From Clostridium frigidicarnis (GTDB lineage Bacteria > Bacillota > Clostridia > Clostridiales > Clostridiaceae): DNA of 64,000 nucleotides. The stretch spans positions 124,001-188,000 of the forward strand of contig NZ_FOKI01000004.1 of the NCBI RefSeq assembly GCF_900111985.1, in the 5' to 3' direction. Within the stretch, counting starts at the first letter, position 1, and the number at the start of each line of letters is the position of its first letter. The notes below the pieces were generated by a model. That model was not told the DNA's origin. It did not search any database and saw only the letters and a program-made list of their open reading frames with translations. The translations under genes and the position numbers were made by a program. Positions 26,073 to 36,471 of the stretch are shown here, in pieces.

Positions 26073-27191
26073 ATGAATATTCTTATTCTATCGGCATCTA
26101 CAGGGGGAGGTCATATGGCATCTTCTGAAGCATTAAAAAATTTTATTGAAACACAGGATAAAGATGCCAATGTTAGGGTAATTGATACAATAAAATACAT
26201 AAATCCTACATTAAATAAGGTAGTATCAGGTGGATATACTACACTTGCTAAAGAATTTCCTCTAGTCTACAAAAGATTATATAAACTTACTGATCAAAAG
26301 CGTAAATTAACTTCTATGGTGGGCAAAATGAATTTAATATTTAGCAAAAAATTAGCACCATTAATAAATGATTTTAAGCCAGATATAATAATAACTACTC
26401 ATCCTTTTTCCACTGAAATGATTTCACTTCTTAAAGAAAGGAAAAAAATAGATATACCATTGATGTGCATAATGACAGATTATATAGCACATAACACTTG
26501 GATAAAGCCTCGTGTTGATGCATATATTGTAGCTAGTGAAACTATGAAGAATGAGATGATTGATAGAGGGATAAGTGATAAAAAAGTGTATCCATACGGG
26601 ATACCAGTGGATAAGAAGTTTTTAGAAGAATTTGATAAAACAAAGATAATGCATGAAGTAGGTTTTAAAGAAGGTAAAACTACTATACTTGTTATGGCGG
26701 GTAGTTTTGGCGTGAAAAACATATCTACCATATACGATGAGATTTCTAATATACCTTTAGATATTCAAATTATAGTTATTACAGGTAATAATAAAAAATT
26801 GTTTGATGAGTTATCTTATAAGGTAGAAGTAAGTAATAAAAAAACTGAGCTTATAGAGTTTACAACAGAAGTAAATAAATTTATGAAAATATCGGATGTT
26901 ATTATAACAAAACCTGGTGGAGTTACAACATCGGAAGCTTTAAGTTGCAATTTGCCTATGATAATTTTTGATGCAATACCGGGGCAGGAGGAAGGAAATG
27001 CAAGGTTCTTAATAGAAAATAATATGGCTATAACTATCGGTAATGGTAATAAATGCAAAAATGAAGTTGGTAAACTTCTTAGAGATAAGGATAAGTTAAA
27101 AGATATGAAAAATAAATGTTTGGCATTTGACAAATCAAAGTGTAACGAAAATATTTTAAATTTAATAGAAAAACTTTCAAAAAATAATTAG
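26073..27191 (+). CDS. MGDG synthase/MurG-type glycosyltransferase (UgtP-like)
   Basis: 372 residues. The N-terminal MGDG-synthase domain starts LILSASTGGGHMASSEAL, with TTHPFSTE and MTDYIAHNTWI; the C-terminal GT-B half has KPGGVTTSEALSCNLP and PGQEEGN, the nucleotide-sugar site of family GT28. By family it transfers a hexose from UDP-sugar to diacylglycerol, making membrane glycolipid and a possible lipoteichoic-acid anchor. AGAGGGGAAGATCGTT is the leader. A promoter and terminator upstream suggest attenuation control. Ends with a perfect terminator. Confidence 0.88.
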   Translation: MNILILSASTGGGHMASSEALKNFIETQDKDANVRVIDTIKYINPTLNKVVSGGYTTLAKEFPLVYKRLYKLTDQKRKLTSMVGKMNLIFSKKLAPLINDFKPDIIITTHPFSTEMISLLKERKKIDIPLMCIMTDYIAHNTWIKPRVDAYIVASETMKNEMIDRGISDKKVYPYGIPVDKKFLEEFDKTKIMHEVGFKEGKTTILVMAGSFGVKNISTIYDEISNIPLDIQIIVITGNNKKLFDELSYKVEVSNKKTELIEFTTEVNKFMKISDVIITKPGGVTTSEALSCNLPMIIFDAIPGQEEGNARFLIENNMAITIGNGNKCKNEVGKLLRDKDKLKDMKNKCLAFDKSKCNENILNLIEKLSKNN

Positions 27192-27233
27192 AAAAAAGGT
27201 AATGAATACTTATAAGTATTCATTACCTTTTTT
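27192..27233 (+). terminator. Intrinsic terminator (perfect palindrome)
   Basis: AAAAAAGGTAATGAATAC pairs with GTATTCATTACCTTTTTT; 42 bases of exact symmetry beginning right after the stop codon. Confidence 0.92.
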
Positions 27234-27432
27234 AAACTAACATTTATTATTTGATATAAAAATATTATATATAAAGATCTATTTAAGTTTAAAGAGTATG
27301 TATGGTGAAAAAGAAAATATTTGTTTCAAAAATTTTATTAATATTCGTATTTTTTAATGAAATATTACTATTACAATAAAAAATAATATATAATAACTTA
27401 TGTATACTTAAAATGCATAAGGAGGAAAGATT

Positions 27433-28773
27433 TTGTCAAAAGAACGAGAATTTTATACTAAACTTTTAAAAATAGCTTTACCAATAACTCTTCAAAGCTT
27501 AATAGTTTCATCACTTAATATGTTTGATACTGTAATGGTAGGTACTTTAGGAGAAGAGGCTGTAGCAGCGGTAGGGATTGCAAACCAATTCTTCTTTTTA
27601 TTAAACCTTATACTCCTAGGAGTAAGTGGCGGATGTAGTATATATATATCACAATTTTGGGGAAAAAGAGATAATAAAAATATAAAGAAAATAGTGGGTA
27701 TAGGAACGATAACTGCATCAATTTTAGGGATTATATTTACATTAATGGCTTTAATATTTCCAGAATTTATTGTTACTATATTTTCAAGGGAAAAACAAGT
27801 TATTGAATTATCGTCATCATATTTAAGAATAGTGAGTATAAGTTACATATTTACAGCTATAAGTATAATGTTGTCATCAGCATTGAAGTGCATGGAGAAA
27901 ACTATAATTCCTATGTGTGTAAGTTTTTGTGCTGTCATTATAAATATAGTATTTAATTACATATTAGTGTTTGGAAAATTTGGATTTCCTGTTTTGGGAG
28001 TTGATGGATCAGCTGTAGCAACAGTTATAGCTAGAATAATAGAATTTGCTATAATATTATATGTAACTTTTAATAGAAGAAGTATTATACATGGTAAATT
28101 AAGAGAATATTTAAATTTTGATTTTAAATATTATTTAAATATTATAAGAGATGTTCTACCAGTTGTTATTAATGAAAGCTGTTGGGCACTTGCAACTATA
28201 TCGTATTCTATAGCATATGGTTTTATTGGAACATCTGCTCAGGCATCTATACAAATTTGCAATAACGTACAAAATTTATTTATGGTTGTTACATTTGGAT
28301 TAGCTAGTGGATCTTTAGTTATAATAGGAAACACTATAGGTGCTGGTGATAATAAAAAAGCAAAATTTTATGCAAAAAAATTCTATGCAATATCAATAAT
28401 TGTTGGAATTATATTAGGATTATGTATGGTTGCATCCACTCCAATAGTTATGAAATTTTTTAAAGTATCAAATGAAGTTGTATATGCATCAGCAAACATA
28501 TTGAAAGTTATGGCAATGGTTGCTCCTTTTAGAGTATTCAACATAGTAGTTGTTGTGGGAATTTTAAGGGGCGGAGGCGATGTAAAAAAAGCTATGTATA
28601 TAGAAGTATCTACAATGTGGTTAATAGGTGTACCAATGGCATTTTTAGGTGCATTAGTATTTAAATTTCCTGTGGAATATGTAGTTGGATTAACGTGTCT
28701 TGAAGAAGTAGTGAAATTTATACTTTGTGTATATAGACTTAAGTCGGATAAGTGGATAAGAAGAGTTGTATAA
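27433..28773 (+). CDS. MATE-family multidrug/toxin exporter
   Basis: 446 residues from TTG 27433, 7 bases after GGAGG (27421-27425). Twelve predicted membrane helices in two related halves; the first helix QSLIVSSLNMFDTVMVG and AAVGIANQFFFLL are typical of MATE proteins, as is GFGASGSxxxxxN-like spacing around AYGFIGTSAQAS in the second half. It exports cationic compounds using Na+ or H+; the substrate is unknown. No regulator is adjacent and no clear terminator follows. Confidence 0.9.
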   Translation: MSKEREFYTKLLKIALPITLQSLIVSSLNMFDTVMVGTLGEEAVAAVGIANQFFFLLNLILLGVSGGCSIYISQFWGKRDNKNIKKIVGIGTITASILGIIFTLMALIFPEFIVTIFSREKQVIELSSSYLRIVSISYIFTAISIMLSSALKCMEKTIIPMCVSFCAVIINIVFNYILVFGKFGFPVLGVDGSAVATVIARIIEFAIILYVTFNRRSIIHGKLREYLNFDFKYYLNIIRDVLPVVINESCWALATISYSIAYGFIGTSAQASIQICNNVQNLFMVVTFGLASGSLVIIGNTIGAGDNKKAKFYAKKFYAISIIVGIILGLCMVASTPIVMKFFKVSNEVVYASANILKVMAMVAPFRVFNIVVVVGILRGGGDVKKAMYIEVSTMWLIGVPMAFLGALVFKFPVEYVVGLTCLEEVVKFILCVYRLKSDKWIRRVV

Positions 28774-28901
28774 GGGTTTTAACTTTTATAGAAATTGAGA
28801 ATAAAATAATATATATATAGTTGTATATTGAAATAATAATAAACTAAAAAATAATCATTTTATATAAAAGACATAGGACAAATGAATAAGGAGGCACATA
28901 A

Positions 28902-31900
28902 ATGGACAAATTACTTCGAATAGGAATTGACATAGGGTCTACAACTATAAAAATGGTAGCTATAAATAATTTAAATGAAATTGTTTATAAAACATACAGA
29001 AGACACTTAGCAGATGTAAAAAATGCATTTGTAAAATGTTTGGAAGATGGAATAAATTGTATAGGGGAAAATAGTAAAATTTCTATGGTTATAACTGGAT
29101 CAGGAGGAATGAGTTTAGCAAAGGAATTAAGTGTAGATTTTACTCAAGAAGTTATAGCTAGCACTAAAGCTATACAAATGTATAATGAATCTACTGATGT
29201 TGTCATAGAACTGGGTGGAGAAGATGCTAAAATTATATATTTAAATGGTGGGATAGAGCAAAGAATGAATGGTACATGTGCAGGTGGAACTGGAGCATTT
29301 ATTGATCAAATGTCAGGGCTGTTAAATACGGATGCTACAGGATTAAATGAACTAGCAAAAGGATATAAAAATATATATCCAATAGCAGCTAGATGTGGTG
29401 TTTTTGCTAAAACAGATATACAACCACTGATTAATGAAGGAGCAAAAAGAGAAGATATAGCTATGTCTATTTTTCATGCTGTAGTTGTTCAGACAATTAG
29501 TGTTTTGGCTTGTGGGAGACCGATAAAAGGTAAGGTAGCATTTTTAGGGGGGCCACTTACTTTTCTTTCAGAACTTAGAAGTAGATTTATTGAAGTTTTA
29601 AAATTAAAGAAAGAAGAAGTTGTTTTTCCAAATGACTCTGAGTTGTATATATCATTAGGGGCAGCATTATCCTGTAATGATTTAAAAACTACAACCATAC
29701 ATGAGGTATTATATAAATTAAAAAATATAAATAACATAGAAAATAACAATAAAACAATATTAAGACCATTATTTAAAAATAAAAAAGAATATGGAGAGTT
29801 TATAGAAAGGCATAACAAAAATAAGATTAAAAGAAAACCTATAGAGAATTCAAAAGGAGATTGTTTCTTAGGAATTGATGCAGGGTCAACAACAACAAAA
29901 GCAGTAGTTATAAACGAAAATGGAGAAATACTATATTCACATTATGCAAACAATGATGGAAGTCCTCTAAAATCAACAATAGGTATAATAAGAGATGTTT
30001 ACACCAAGATGCCAAAAGATTTAAAAATAGTAAATTCAGCCGTTACAGGTTACGGAGAGGCTATGTTGAAAGAAGCTTTTGGAATTGACATAGGAGAGGT
30101 GGAAACAATAGCTCATTATAAAGGAGCTAAATTCTTTAATAGTAATGTGGACTTTATTCTTGATATAGGTGGACAAGATATGAAATGTCTAAAAATAAAA
30201 GATGGATGCATAAAAAGTATAACTTTGAATGAAGCATGCTCAGCAGGATGTGGATCTTTTTTACAGGCATTTGCAAAGTCTTTGAAAATAGATATAGAAG
30301 AATTTGCAAAAAAAGGACTCTTGGCAAAGAATCCAGTAGATTTGGGATCTAAATGTACAGTATTTATGAATTCAAAAGTTAAGCAAGCACAAAAAGAGGG
30401 GTTTGGAGTTGATGACATTTCAGCTGGACTAGCTTACTCAGTTGTGAAAAATACCTTATATAAGGTTATAAAACTTAGAAATCCAGAGGAGCTAGGCCAT
30501 AATATAGTTGTTCAAGGTGGAACTTTTTATAATGAAGCAGTACTTAGAAGCTTTGAAATATTATCACAAAGAAATGTTGTTAGACCTGATATATCAGGTT
30601 TAATGGGAGCGTTTGGGGCAAGCCTAATAGCGCTAGAAAGATATGAGGAAAATATAAGTACAACTCTTATAACCTTAGAGGAACTTGATAATATAAAAAT
30701 AAAAAATAGTACATCTAGATGTGGTAAGTGTTCCAATAATTGTATGCTTACAATAAATGATTTTGGAAACAATAAGAAATTCATTGCAGGAAATAGATGT
30801 GATGAAGCATTAGGAATAAAAAATGATAAAAAGAACATACCCAATATATATGAATATAAACATAAAAGAGTATTTAATTATAAACCATTAAATAATGATA
30901 TGGCCTATAGGGGAGTCGTGGGAATACCTAGGGTACTTAATATATATGAAAATTATCCATTTTGGTTTACATTTTTTGATAATTTAGGGTTTAGAGTTAT
31001 CTTATCAGATAAATCTAGTAAAAAAATATATGAAAAAGGTTTAGAGTCTATAGCATCTGAAACAGTATGTTATCCAGCTAAAATGGTACATGGACATGTA
31101 GAAAATTTAGTGGAAAAAGGTGTGAAAAACATATTTTATCCTTGTATAACACATGAGGTTAAAGAGCAAGAACATGCTAAAAATTCTTTTAACTGTCCAG
31201 TAGTAACTTCTTACCCAGAAGTTATTAAAAACAATATTGAATCTTTAAGGGAAAATAACATAAGCTTTATGAATCCATTTTTGCCTTTTAGAAATAAAAG
31301 CAGACTTAAAAAAAGATTAGAAGAGGAATTAAAATCTTTTAATATTACAAAAAAAGAAATAAGTTTAAGTGTTGATAAGGCATTTGAAGAACAAGAAAAA
31401 TTTAAAAATGATATAAGAAAAAAAGGTGAGGAAACTTTAAAATACATAGAAGAGAATAATATTAGAGGAATACTTTTGGGTGGAAGACCTTATCACATAG
31501 ATCCAGAAATAAACCACGGAATACCAAAACTTATTAATAGTTTAAGTATGGCTGTATTTACAGAAGACTCATTGGCCCACCTAGGAAAATTAAATGATCC
31601 ACTTAGAGTAGTTGATCAATGGGCTTATCATTCAAGATTATATGCATCTTCAAACTTTATAGCTAACAGAGGTGATATAGATTTAGTGCAATTAACGTCT
31701 TTTGGATGTGGTATAGATGCAATTACCACTGAACAGGTACAGGAGATTTTAGATAAAGAGTCAAAAATATATACAAATATAAAAATAGATGAGGGCAGCA
31801 ACTTAGGGGCAGCTAGAATAAGGCTTAGATCACTAAAAGCAGCCATAGAAGACCGAAAAAGAAATAATTTTAAGGAAGAAATAAAAGAAAATTATAGAAG

Positions 31901-33125
31901 TTTAAATCAGAATGAAAGCAAAAATAACCTAAGAACTACTATAATAGCACCTCAGTTCTCACCTATACATTTTGATATTTTAGTACATATATTCAACATT
32001 AATGGTTTTAACTTAGAAATTCTTCAAAATTATGAGGATATAGTTGAAGAAGGATTAAAATATGTAAATAATGATACATGTTATCCAGCTATAGTTGTTA
32101 TAGGTCAGATTATAAAAGCACTTAAATCAAATAAGTTTGATATAAAAAATACAAAGATTTTATTGGCTCAGACAGAAGGACAGTGCAGATTTACGAATTA
32201 TACAAGTGTTCTAGAAAAGGCATTAAAAGATTCAGGTTTTGAAAATATACCTATAGTATCATTAAGTTTGGCAGGAGCCGAAAAAGAACAAGGCTTAAAT
32301 GGATTAAATATAACTCTTATGAAAAAACTTATATTAGGAGTTATATATGGTGATTTGTTAACGAAAGTTTTATATAGAGTAAGACCATATGAAAAGGTAG
32401 ATGGAAGTGCAAATAAACTTTATGAAAAATGGGCAAATGTATGTAAAAAATCCTTTGAAAGTCAAAGTAAAAAAGATTTTGAGAAAAATATAAAAGGTAT
32501 TATAGAAGAGTTTGAGAATTTACCAAGAGTAGATGTGAATAAACCTAAAGTTGGAATAGTTGGAGAATTATTGGTTAAACTTCATCCTGTAGCCAATAAT
32601 AATATTATAGATATATTGGAAAAAGAAGGTGTTGAGGTTGTAGCAAATGATTTATTAACTTTATTTTTATCTACTTCATATGATAATATATATAATTATA
32701 GATATTTAGATGGTAAACTTGTTAATAAATTAATAGGACAAGTAACAATTAAATTTATAGAAAAGTATCAAAGTGTATATATAAGAGCATTAAAAAATAG
32801 TAAATTATTTAATGCACCAGAAAAAATAAAAGATATAGCTTTAAATGCAAGCAAAATAATATCTTTAGGGAACCAATCAGGGGAAGGATGGAAACTTCCA
32901 GGTGAAATTATAGAACTTCTTCAATGGGACGTTAAGAATATAATATGTATGCAACCATTTGGATGTTTACCAAGTCATTCTATAGCTAGAGGGGCAATAA
33001 AAGAAATAAAAAGAATATATAATGATTTTAATATAGTTCCTATAGAATATGATCCGGGTGCCAGTGAAGTAAATCAACTGAATAGAATTAAATTAATGTT
33101 ATCAAAAGCATTCAATAAAATATAA
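28902..33125 (+). CDS. Giant acyl-CoA dehydratase-type activase (two BadF/HgdC ATPase domains plus DUF2229/HgdB-like region)
   Basis: 1407 residues. Two ASKHA ATPase domains: about 5-262 (GIDIGSTTIKMV; cluster Cys126 in NGTCAGGTG) and about 322-580 (GIDAGSTTTKAV; C446/C450 in ACSAGCGS). A cysteine cluster begins at C607 (CGKCSNNC). DUF2229 follows with C723 (ETVCYPAK), and later HgdB-like segments carry C1060 (DTCYPAIV) and C1355 (FGCLPSHS). In related systems the activase dimer holds one [4Fe-4S] and uses ATP to fire an electron into a partner with reduced or double-cubane clusters. Donor and acceptor parts appear fused here. No dehydratase genes are near, so the substrate is unknown. GGAGG precedes the ATG. 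Confidence 0.88.
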   Translation: MDKLLRIGIDIGSTTIKMVAINNLNEIVYKTYRRHLADVKNAFVKCLEDGINCIGENSKISMVITGSGGMSLAKELSVDFTQEVIASTKAIQMYNESTDVVIELGGEDAKIIYLNGGIEQRMNGTCAGGTGAFIDQMSGLLNTDATGLNELAKGYKNIYPIAARCGVFAKTDIQPLINEGAKREDIAMSIFHAVVVQTISVLACGRPIKGKVAFLGGPLTFLSELRSRFIEVLKLKKEEVVFPNDSELYISLGAALSCNDLKTTTIHEVLYKLKNINNIENNNKTILRPLFKNKKEYGEFIERHNKNKIKRKPIENSKGDCFLGIDAGSTTTKAVVINENGEILYSHYANNDGSPLKSTIGIIRDVYTKMPKDLKIVNSAVTGYGEAMLKEAFGIDIGEVETIAHYKGAKFFNSNVDFILDIGGQDMKCLKIKDGCIKSITLNEACSAGCGSFLQAFAKSLKIDIEEFAKKGLLAKNPVDLGSKCTVFMNSKVKQAQKEGFGVDDISAGLAYSVVKNTLYKVIKLRNPEELGHNIVVQGGTFYNEAVLRSFEILSQRNVVRPDISGLMGAFGASLIALERYEENISTTLITLEELDNIKIKNSTSRCGKCSNNCMLTINDFGNNKKFIAGNRCDEALGIKNDKKNIPNIYEYKHKRVFNYKPLNNDMAYRGVVGIPRVLNIYENYPFWFTFFDNLGFRVILSDKSSKKIYEKGLESIASETVCYPAKMVHGHVENLVEKGVKNIFYPCITHEVKEQEHAKNSFNCPVVTSYPEVIKNNIESLRENNISFMNPFLPFRNKSRLKKRLEEELKSFNITKKEISLSVDKAFEEQEKFKNDIRKKGEETLKYIEENNIRGILLGGRPYHIDPEINHGIPKLINSLSMAVFTEDSLAHLGKLNDPLRVVDQWAYHSRLYASSNFIANRGDIDLVQLTSFGCGIDAITTEQVQEILDKESKIYTNIKIDEGSNLGAARIRLRSLKAAIEDRKRNNFKEEIKENYRSLNQNESKNNLRTTIIAPQFSPIHFDILVHIFNINGFNLEILQNYEDIVEEGLKYVNNDTCYPAIVVIGQIIKALKSNKFDIKNTKILLAQTEGQCRFTNYTSVLEKALKDSGFENIPIVSLSLAGAEKEQGLNGLNITLMKKLILGVIYGDLLTKVLYRVRPYEKVDGSANKLYEKWANVCKKSFESQSKKDFEKNIKGIIEEFENLPRVDVNKPKVGIVGELLVKLHPVANNNIIDILEKEGVEVVANDLLTLFLSTSYDNIYNYRYLDGKLVNKLIGQVTIKFIEKYQSVYIRALKNSKLFNAPEKIKDIALNASKIISLGNQSGEGWKLPGEIIELLQWDVKNIICMQPFGCLPSHSIARGAIKEIKRIYNDFNIVPIEYDPGASEVNQLNRIKLMLSKAFNKI

Positions 33126-33132
33126 TAAGTAT

Positions 33133-33180
33133 AGCTTAAGGTTAAAAAATGAAGAAACCTTAAGCTTATTTTATTTTGTA
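33133..33180 (+). terminator. Intrinsic terminator
   Basis: AGCTTAAGGTT (33133-33143) / AACCTTAAGCT (33156-33166), then TATTTTATTTT. Confidence 0.8.
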
Positions 33181-33613
33181 GAAATATATGTATATTTGAC
33201 GATTTTAGCATTATAGAGTAAACTTGAATCAAGTTCAGCTACTGAACCTTAGAAGAAGTTATCTATAATAAGTGCATGTTGTGGAGTTAGTAGGACACTA
33301 TTACATTCCATTTTTTACAAGACGGAAGTATTATGTAACATAGTTATAAATACATAAGGAAAAACATATACTTATACTTGTAAAATTCTAAAGAATATAT
33401 AAGAGTCTTTTTTATATTTATTAATGTTATTGAAGTTAGTGTAGGAATTTTAAAAGAGTAAAGTGAAAGAAAAAAATTACAATTAAAAACAACGAAACGT
33501 ATAATTGAATGTGAATAATATGATAATAAAATAAATGAATAAATTCTTGCAAATATTTCACAGGTGTTTAATTGAATAAAATACATTGATAGAAAATTTA
33601 AGGAGTGAGAATT
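33181..33613. other. Intergenic region with two overlapping palindromes
   Basis: AACTTGAATCAAGTT (33221-33235) and GTTCAGCTACTGAAC (33233-33247) share GTT, so the two small hairpins exclude each other. The rest is AT-rich with no gene; the open minus-strand frame across 33344-33943 is a shadow of the HAD gene. AGGAG at 33601-33605 is the site of the next gene. Confidence 0.45.
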
Positions 33614-34342
33614 ATGGGAAATATAGCAGCATTTTTTGATATTGATGGAACTATATACAGAGAAGGTCTCATAACAGAGGTTTTTAAGAAAATAATAAAG
33701 TATGAGCTTGTGGAAGAAAATAAGTGGTATAGCGATGTTAGACCAGCATTTATAAAGTGGGATAAAAGACAAGGAGATTATGATACTTATCTGCTTAAAA
33801 TGGTTGATATATATATAGAAGCTATAAAAGGTGTGAATAGACACAATATAGAGCATATAGCTAAAAAGGTAATAGAACAAAAGGGTGATAGAGTATATAC
33901 ATTTACAAGGGAAAGAATAAAATGGCATCATAACCAAGGGCATAAAGTAATTGCAATATCAGGTTCTCCAATTGAATTAGTAAGAGAAATGTCAAATAAA
34001 TATAAAATGGATGATTACAGAGGATCAGTATATTTATTAGATGAAAAAGATGCTTATACAGGAGAAATAATTCCTATGTGGGATTCGGAAAGTAAACAAA
34101 ATGCCATAATTGAATTAAAAGAAAAGTATGATTTGGATCTTAAAAATAGTTTTGCATATGGGGATACATCAGGAGATTTTACTATGTTTCAATCAGTAGG
34201 TATACCATATTGTATAAATCCAACAAAAGAACTATTGACAAAGGTTATAGAAGATGAAAAAGTTAGAGAAAAAATAAAAGTTGTAGTGGAAAGAAAAGAT
34301 GTGACTTATAATTTAAATATTAATGATATACAATTTATATAG
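33614..34342 (+). CDS. HAD-superfamily hydrolase, subfamily IB (phosphoserine-phosphatase-like)
   Basis: 242 residues from ATG 33614, 8 bases after AGGAG (a GTG 9 bases upstream overlaps that site). Motif I is FFDIDGTIY with nucleophile D9 and acid D11; motif II is ISGSPIE; motif IV is YGDTSGDFTMF. The helical cap between residues about 20 and 100 and the IB order match SerB-like phosphatases and related lipid or small-molecule phosphatases. The substrate is unknown. Single-gene unit with its own terminator. Confidence 0.88.
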   Translation: MGNIAAFFDIDGTIYREGLITEVFKKIIKYELVEENKWYSDVRPAFIKWDKRQGDYDTYLLKMVDIYIEAIKGVNRHNIEHIAKKVIEQKGDRVYTFTRERIKWHHNQGHKVIAISGSPIELVREMSNKYKMDDYRGSVYLLDEKDAYTGEIIPMWDSESKQNAIIELKEKYDLDLKNSFAYGDTSGDFTMFQSVGIPYCINPTKELLTKVIEDEKVREKIKVVVERKDVTYNLNINDIQFI

Positions 34343-34378
34343 ATAAATTTATAGAAAGAACTAAATAATAGAAAAGTT

Positions 34379-34412
34379 AAGAAAGTACATTAGTGCTTTC
34401 TTTTGTTTTTTG
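34379..34412 (+). terminator. Intrinsic terminator
   Basis: AAGAAAGTAC / GTGCTTTCTT hairpin, then TTGTTTTTTG. Confidence 0.8.
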
Positions 34413-34638
34413 TCAAAATAATGGTTAAAAAAATAACAAGGACTAAACGAGTTCATAAGTTAGCACTTTTTTTAAAAATGATTAATATATTCTTTTGAAA
34501 TTTCATAATTAGCAAAAAACACAAATAACAATTCCATATAATTTAATGTAGTTTAGTGTATGTTTTGAGAAAAAAATAGCAGAAAACGTATTGATTTTTT
34601 GAATTTAATAAAAAAAGTGGTTTTTTAAAAAATAACTG

Positions 34639-34667
34639 TTGAAATATAAGAAAAAAGATAATATTAT
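34639..34667 (+). promoter_or_regulatory. Promoter of first POT gene
   Basis: TTGAAA (34639-34644), 17-base spacer, TATTAT (34662-34667). The same hexamers with the same spacing occur before the paralogue (36472-36500). It predicts a ~145-base leader with no recognised riboswitch. Confidence 0.6.
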
Positions 34668-34816
34668 AATAATGCATGGAGTAATAATACTAATGCATAG
34701 TACTGAAAATTTAAAAATTAATATTGTAACTTAAGATTAAGGATGAATATGGATAACTTAAAATGTATATGAGCCTTAGGGTTTATAGAAATAAACTAAT
34801 TTAAGGGGGAAGAAAA

Positions 34817-36211
34817 ATGAGTACACCAAACACAACAACTCAAGTTGGAACACAACAAAAGAAACATCCCAAGGGATTGTATGTTTGTGGTTTTACTGTG
34901 GCATTTGAAAGATTTGCTTTTTACGGAAGTAGAACATTATTGTTATTATTTCTAGCAGAAACAGTAGCAAAAGGCGGATTGGGTATTGGAAGATCTGATG
35001 CAGCCATTATAGCTGCAGACTTAGCAGCATGGACTTATTTAGCACCTATATTTGGCGGAGTAATCGCTGATAGATGGATAGGACCAAGATGGTGTGTTAT
35101 TATAGGGTCATTCATCATGGCAAGTGGATATGCGGTGGGATATTTTGCAACAAGTGTAATTTGGGTACATGCAATGATAATCTTAATATCTATAGGAACG
35201 GGATTCTTTAAAGGTAATATTAACTCTTTACTTGGAGAACTGTATGATAAAACGGATTCAAGAAAAGATATGGCATTTTCTATATTATATTCTTTTGTTA
35301 ACTTAGGAGCTTTTTTAGGACCTTTACTTACAGGTATATTTGTTACAGGAATTTTTGCTACAAAATCAGGTGGACAACTTATACAGTATGGATATAGAGA
35401 AGTGTTTTTAATGGCAGCAGTACTAACATTAATATCAGGAATATTCTTTATATTAACTATGAAATATTTAGGTGATGTAGGAAAAGTGCCGAACTGTAAG
35501 CTTCAAGGACATGAAAACATTGGAGAAGAAAGTAAATCAAATGAACCATTAACTCATCAAGAAAAACAAAGAGTTAAAGTTATAATGATTTTAATATTCT
35601 TTACAGTAATTTTCTGGTTTGCTTATAACCAAGCAGGTTCATCTATAGCTTTATATATGAAAGATTTCGTTAATCTTAATGTAGGTGGATTTGAAGTTCC
35701 AGTAAACTGGGTAGATGCTATAAATGGGTTAATGTGTATAGGATTATCTCCAGTTATGGCTATAATATGGGAGAAGTTAGCTAACTCTAAGAGAGGCGAC
35801 TTAAGCATGGCTCAAAAGATTGGATTAGGATGTATACTACTAGGATTAGGATTTTTATTCATGGTTGGAGCAGAGATGTCAAGAGGCGGAAGCGATGATC
35901 AAGGAGTTAAAGCAAGTATATTATGGATTTTATTTTTTATGGTATTCCAAACATTAGGAGAAATGTGTTTTTCACCAATAGGATCATCAGTAGTAAGTAA
36001 ACTTGCACCAGCAAAATACTTATCACTATTAATGGGATCTTGGACTATTGGAACTTTTGTTGCAAATAAGTTAGCTGGATATGTACAAGGAATAATGGAG
36101 ACAATGGGAAGAATGCAAGTATTTATAGCTATTCCTGTTATACTTGTTGTATCAGCACTGTTAATGATAGCTTGCAATAAAAAGCTTGAAGAAATGACTA
36201 AAATGGAATAA
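34817..36211 (+). CDS. POT/PTR-family di-/tripeptide transporter (copy 1)
   Basis: 464 residues, about 12-14 membrane helices, major facilitator fold. PTR motifs are present: GGVIADRWIGPR, the GTGFFKGNINSLLGELY segment and NPGT-like regions. The proton-coupling signature normally ExxERF reads VxxERF here (FTVAFERFAFYG), so its first Glu is Val. Family role: proton-driven uptake of di- and tripeptides, apt for a proteolytic anaerobe. AAGGGGGAAGAAAA precedes the ATG. Same length as the copy at 36803 and the same N-terminus (MSTPNTTTQV): a recent tandem duplication. Confidence 0.93.
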   Translation: MSTPNTTTQVGTQQKKHPKGLYVCGFTVAFERFAFYGSRTLLLLFLAETVAKGGLGIGRSDAAIIAADLAAWTYLAPIFGGVIADRWIGPRWCVIIGSFIMASGYAVGYFATSVIWVHAMIILISIGTGFFKGNINSLLGELYDKTDSRKDMAFSILYSFVNLGAFLGPLLTGIFVTGIFATKSGGQLIQYGYREVFLMAAVLTLISGIFFILTMKYLGDVGKVPNCKLQGHENIGEESKSNEPLTHQEKQRVKVIMILIFFTVIFWFAYNQAGSSIALYMKDFVNLNVGGFEVPVNWVDAINGLMCIGLSPVMAIIWEKLANSKRGDLSMAQKIGLGCILLGLGFLFMVGAEMSRGGSDDQGVKASILWILFFMVFQTLGEMCFSPIGSSVVSKLAPAKYLSLLMGSWTIGTFVANKLAGYVQGIMETMGRMQVFIAIPVILVVSALLMIACNKKLEEMTKME

Positions 36212-36227
36212 TAATAATTTTATATTA

Positions 36228-36260
36228 AATGGGATGAACTAATGTTCATCCTATTTTTTT
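36228..36260 (+). terminator. Intrinsic terminator
   Basis: AAATGGGATGAAC / GTTCATCCTATTTTTTT hairpin (G-T pairs near the base) with a TAAT loop. Confidence 0.85.
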
Positions 36261-36471
36261 ATATAATAATAATTTTAAAAATAGTCATTGTGAAAAAATT
36301 AAAACCAAAGTTCATAAAAATCTATTCTACTAATATTAAAAAAATAATGATAAAAGAAGGATTTTAAGAACAAATGTAAAATATATACATGGGATAATAT
36401 TAGTAGAATATAAGAAAAAGGAACTTTTTCTTTGATAAATTTATAAAAATATAAATTATAAAAAATTAATA

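Noticed and set aside
33344-33943. 200-residue minus-strand open frame
   Set aside because: Runs antisense across the well-supported HAD gene and is Phe/Tyr/Ser-rich, as expected for the reverse of AT-rich DNA.
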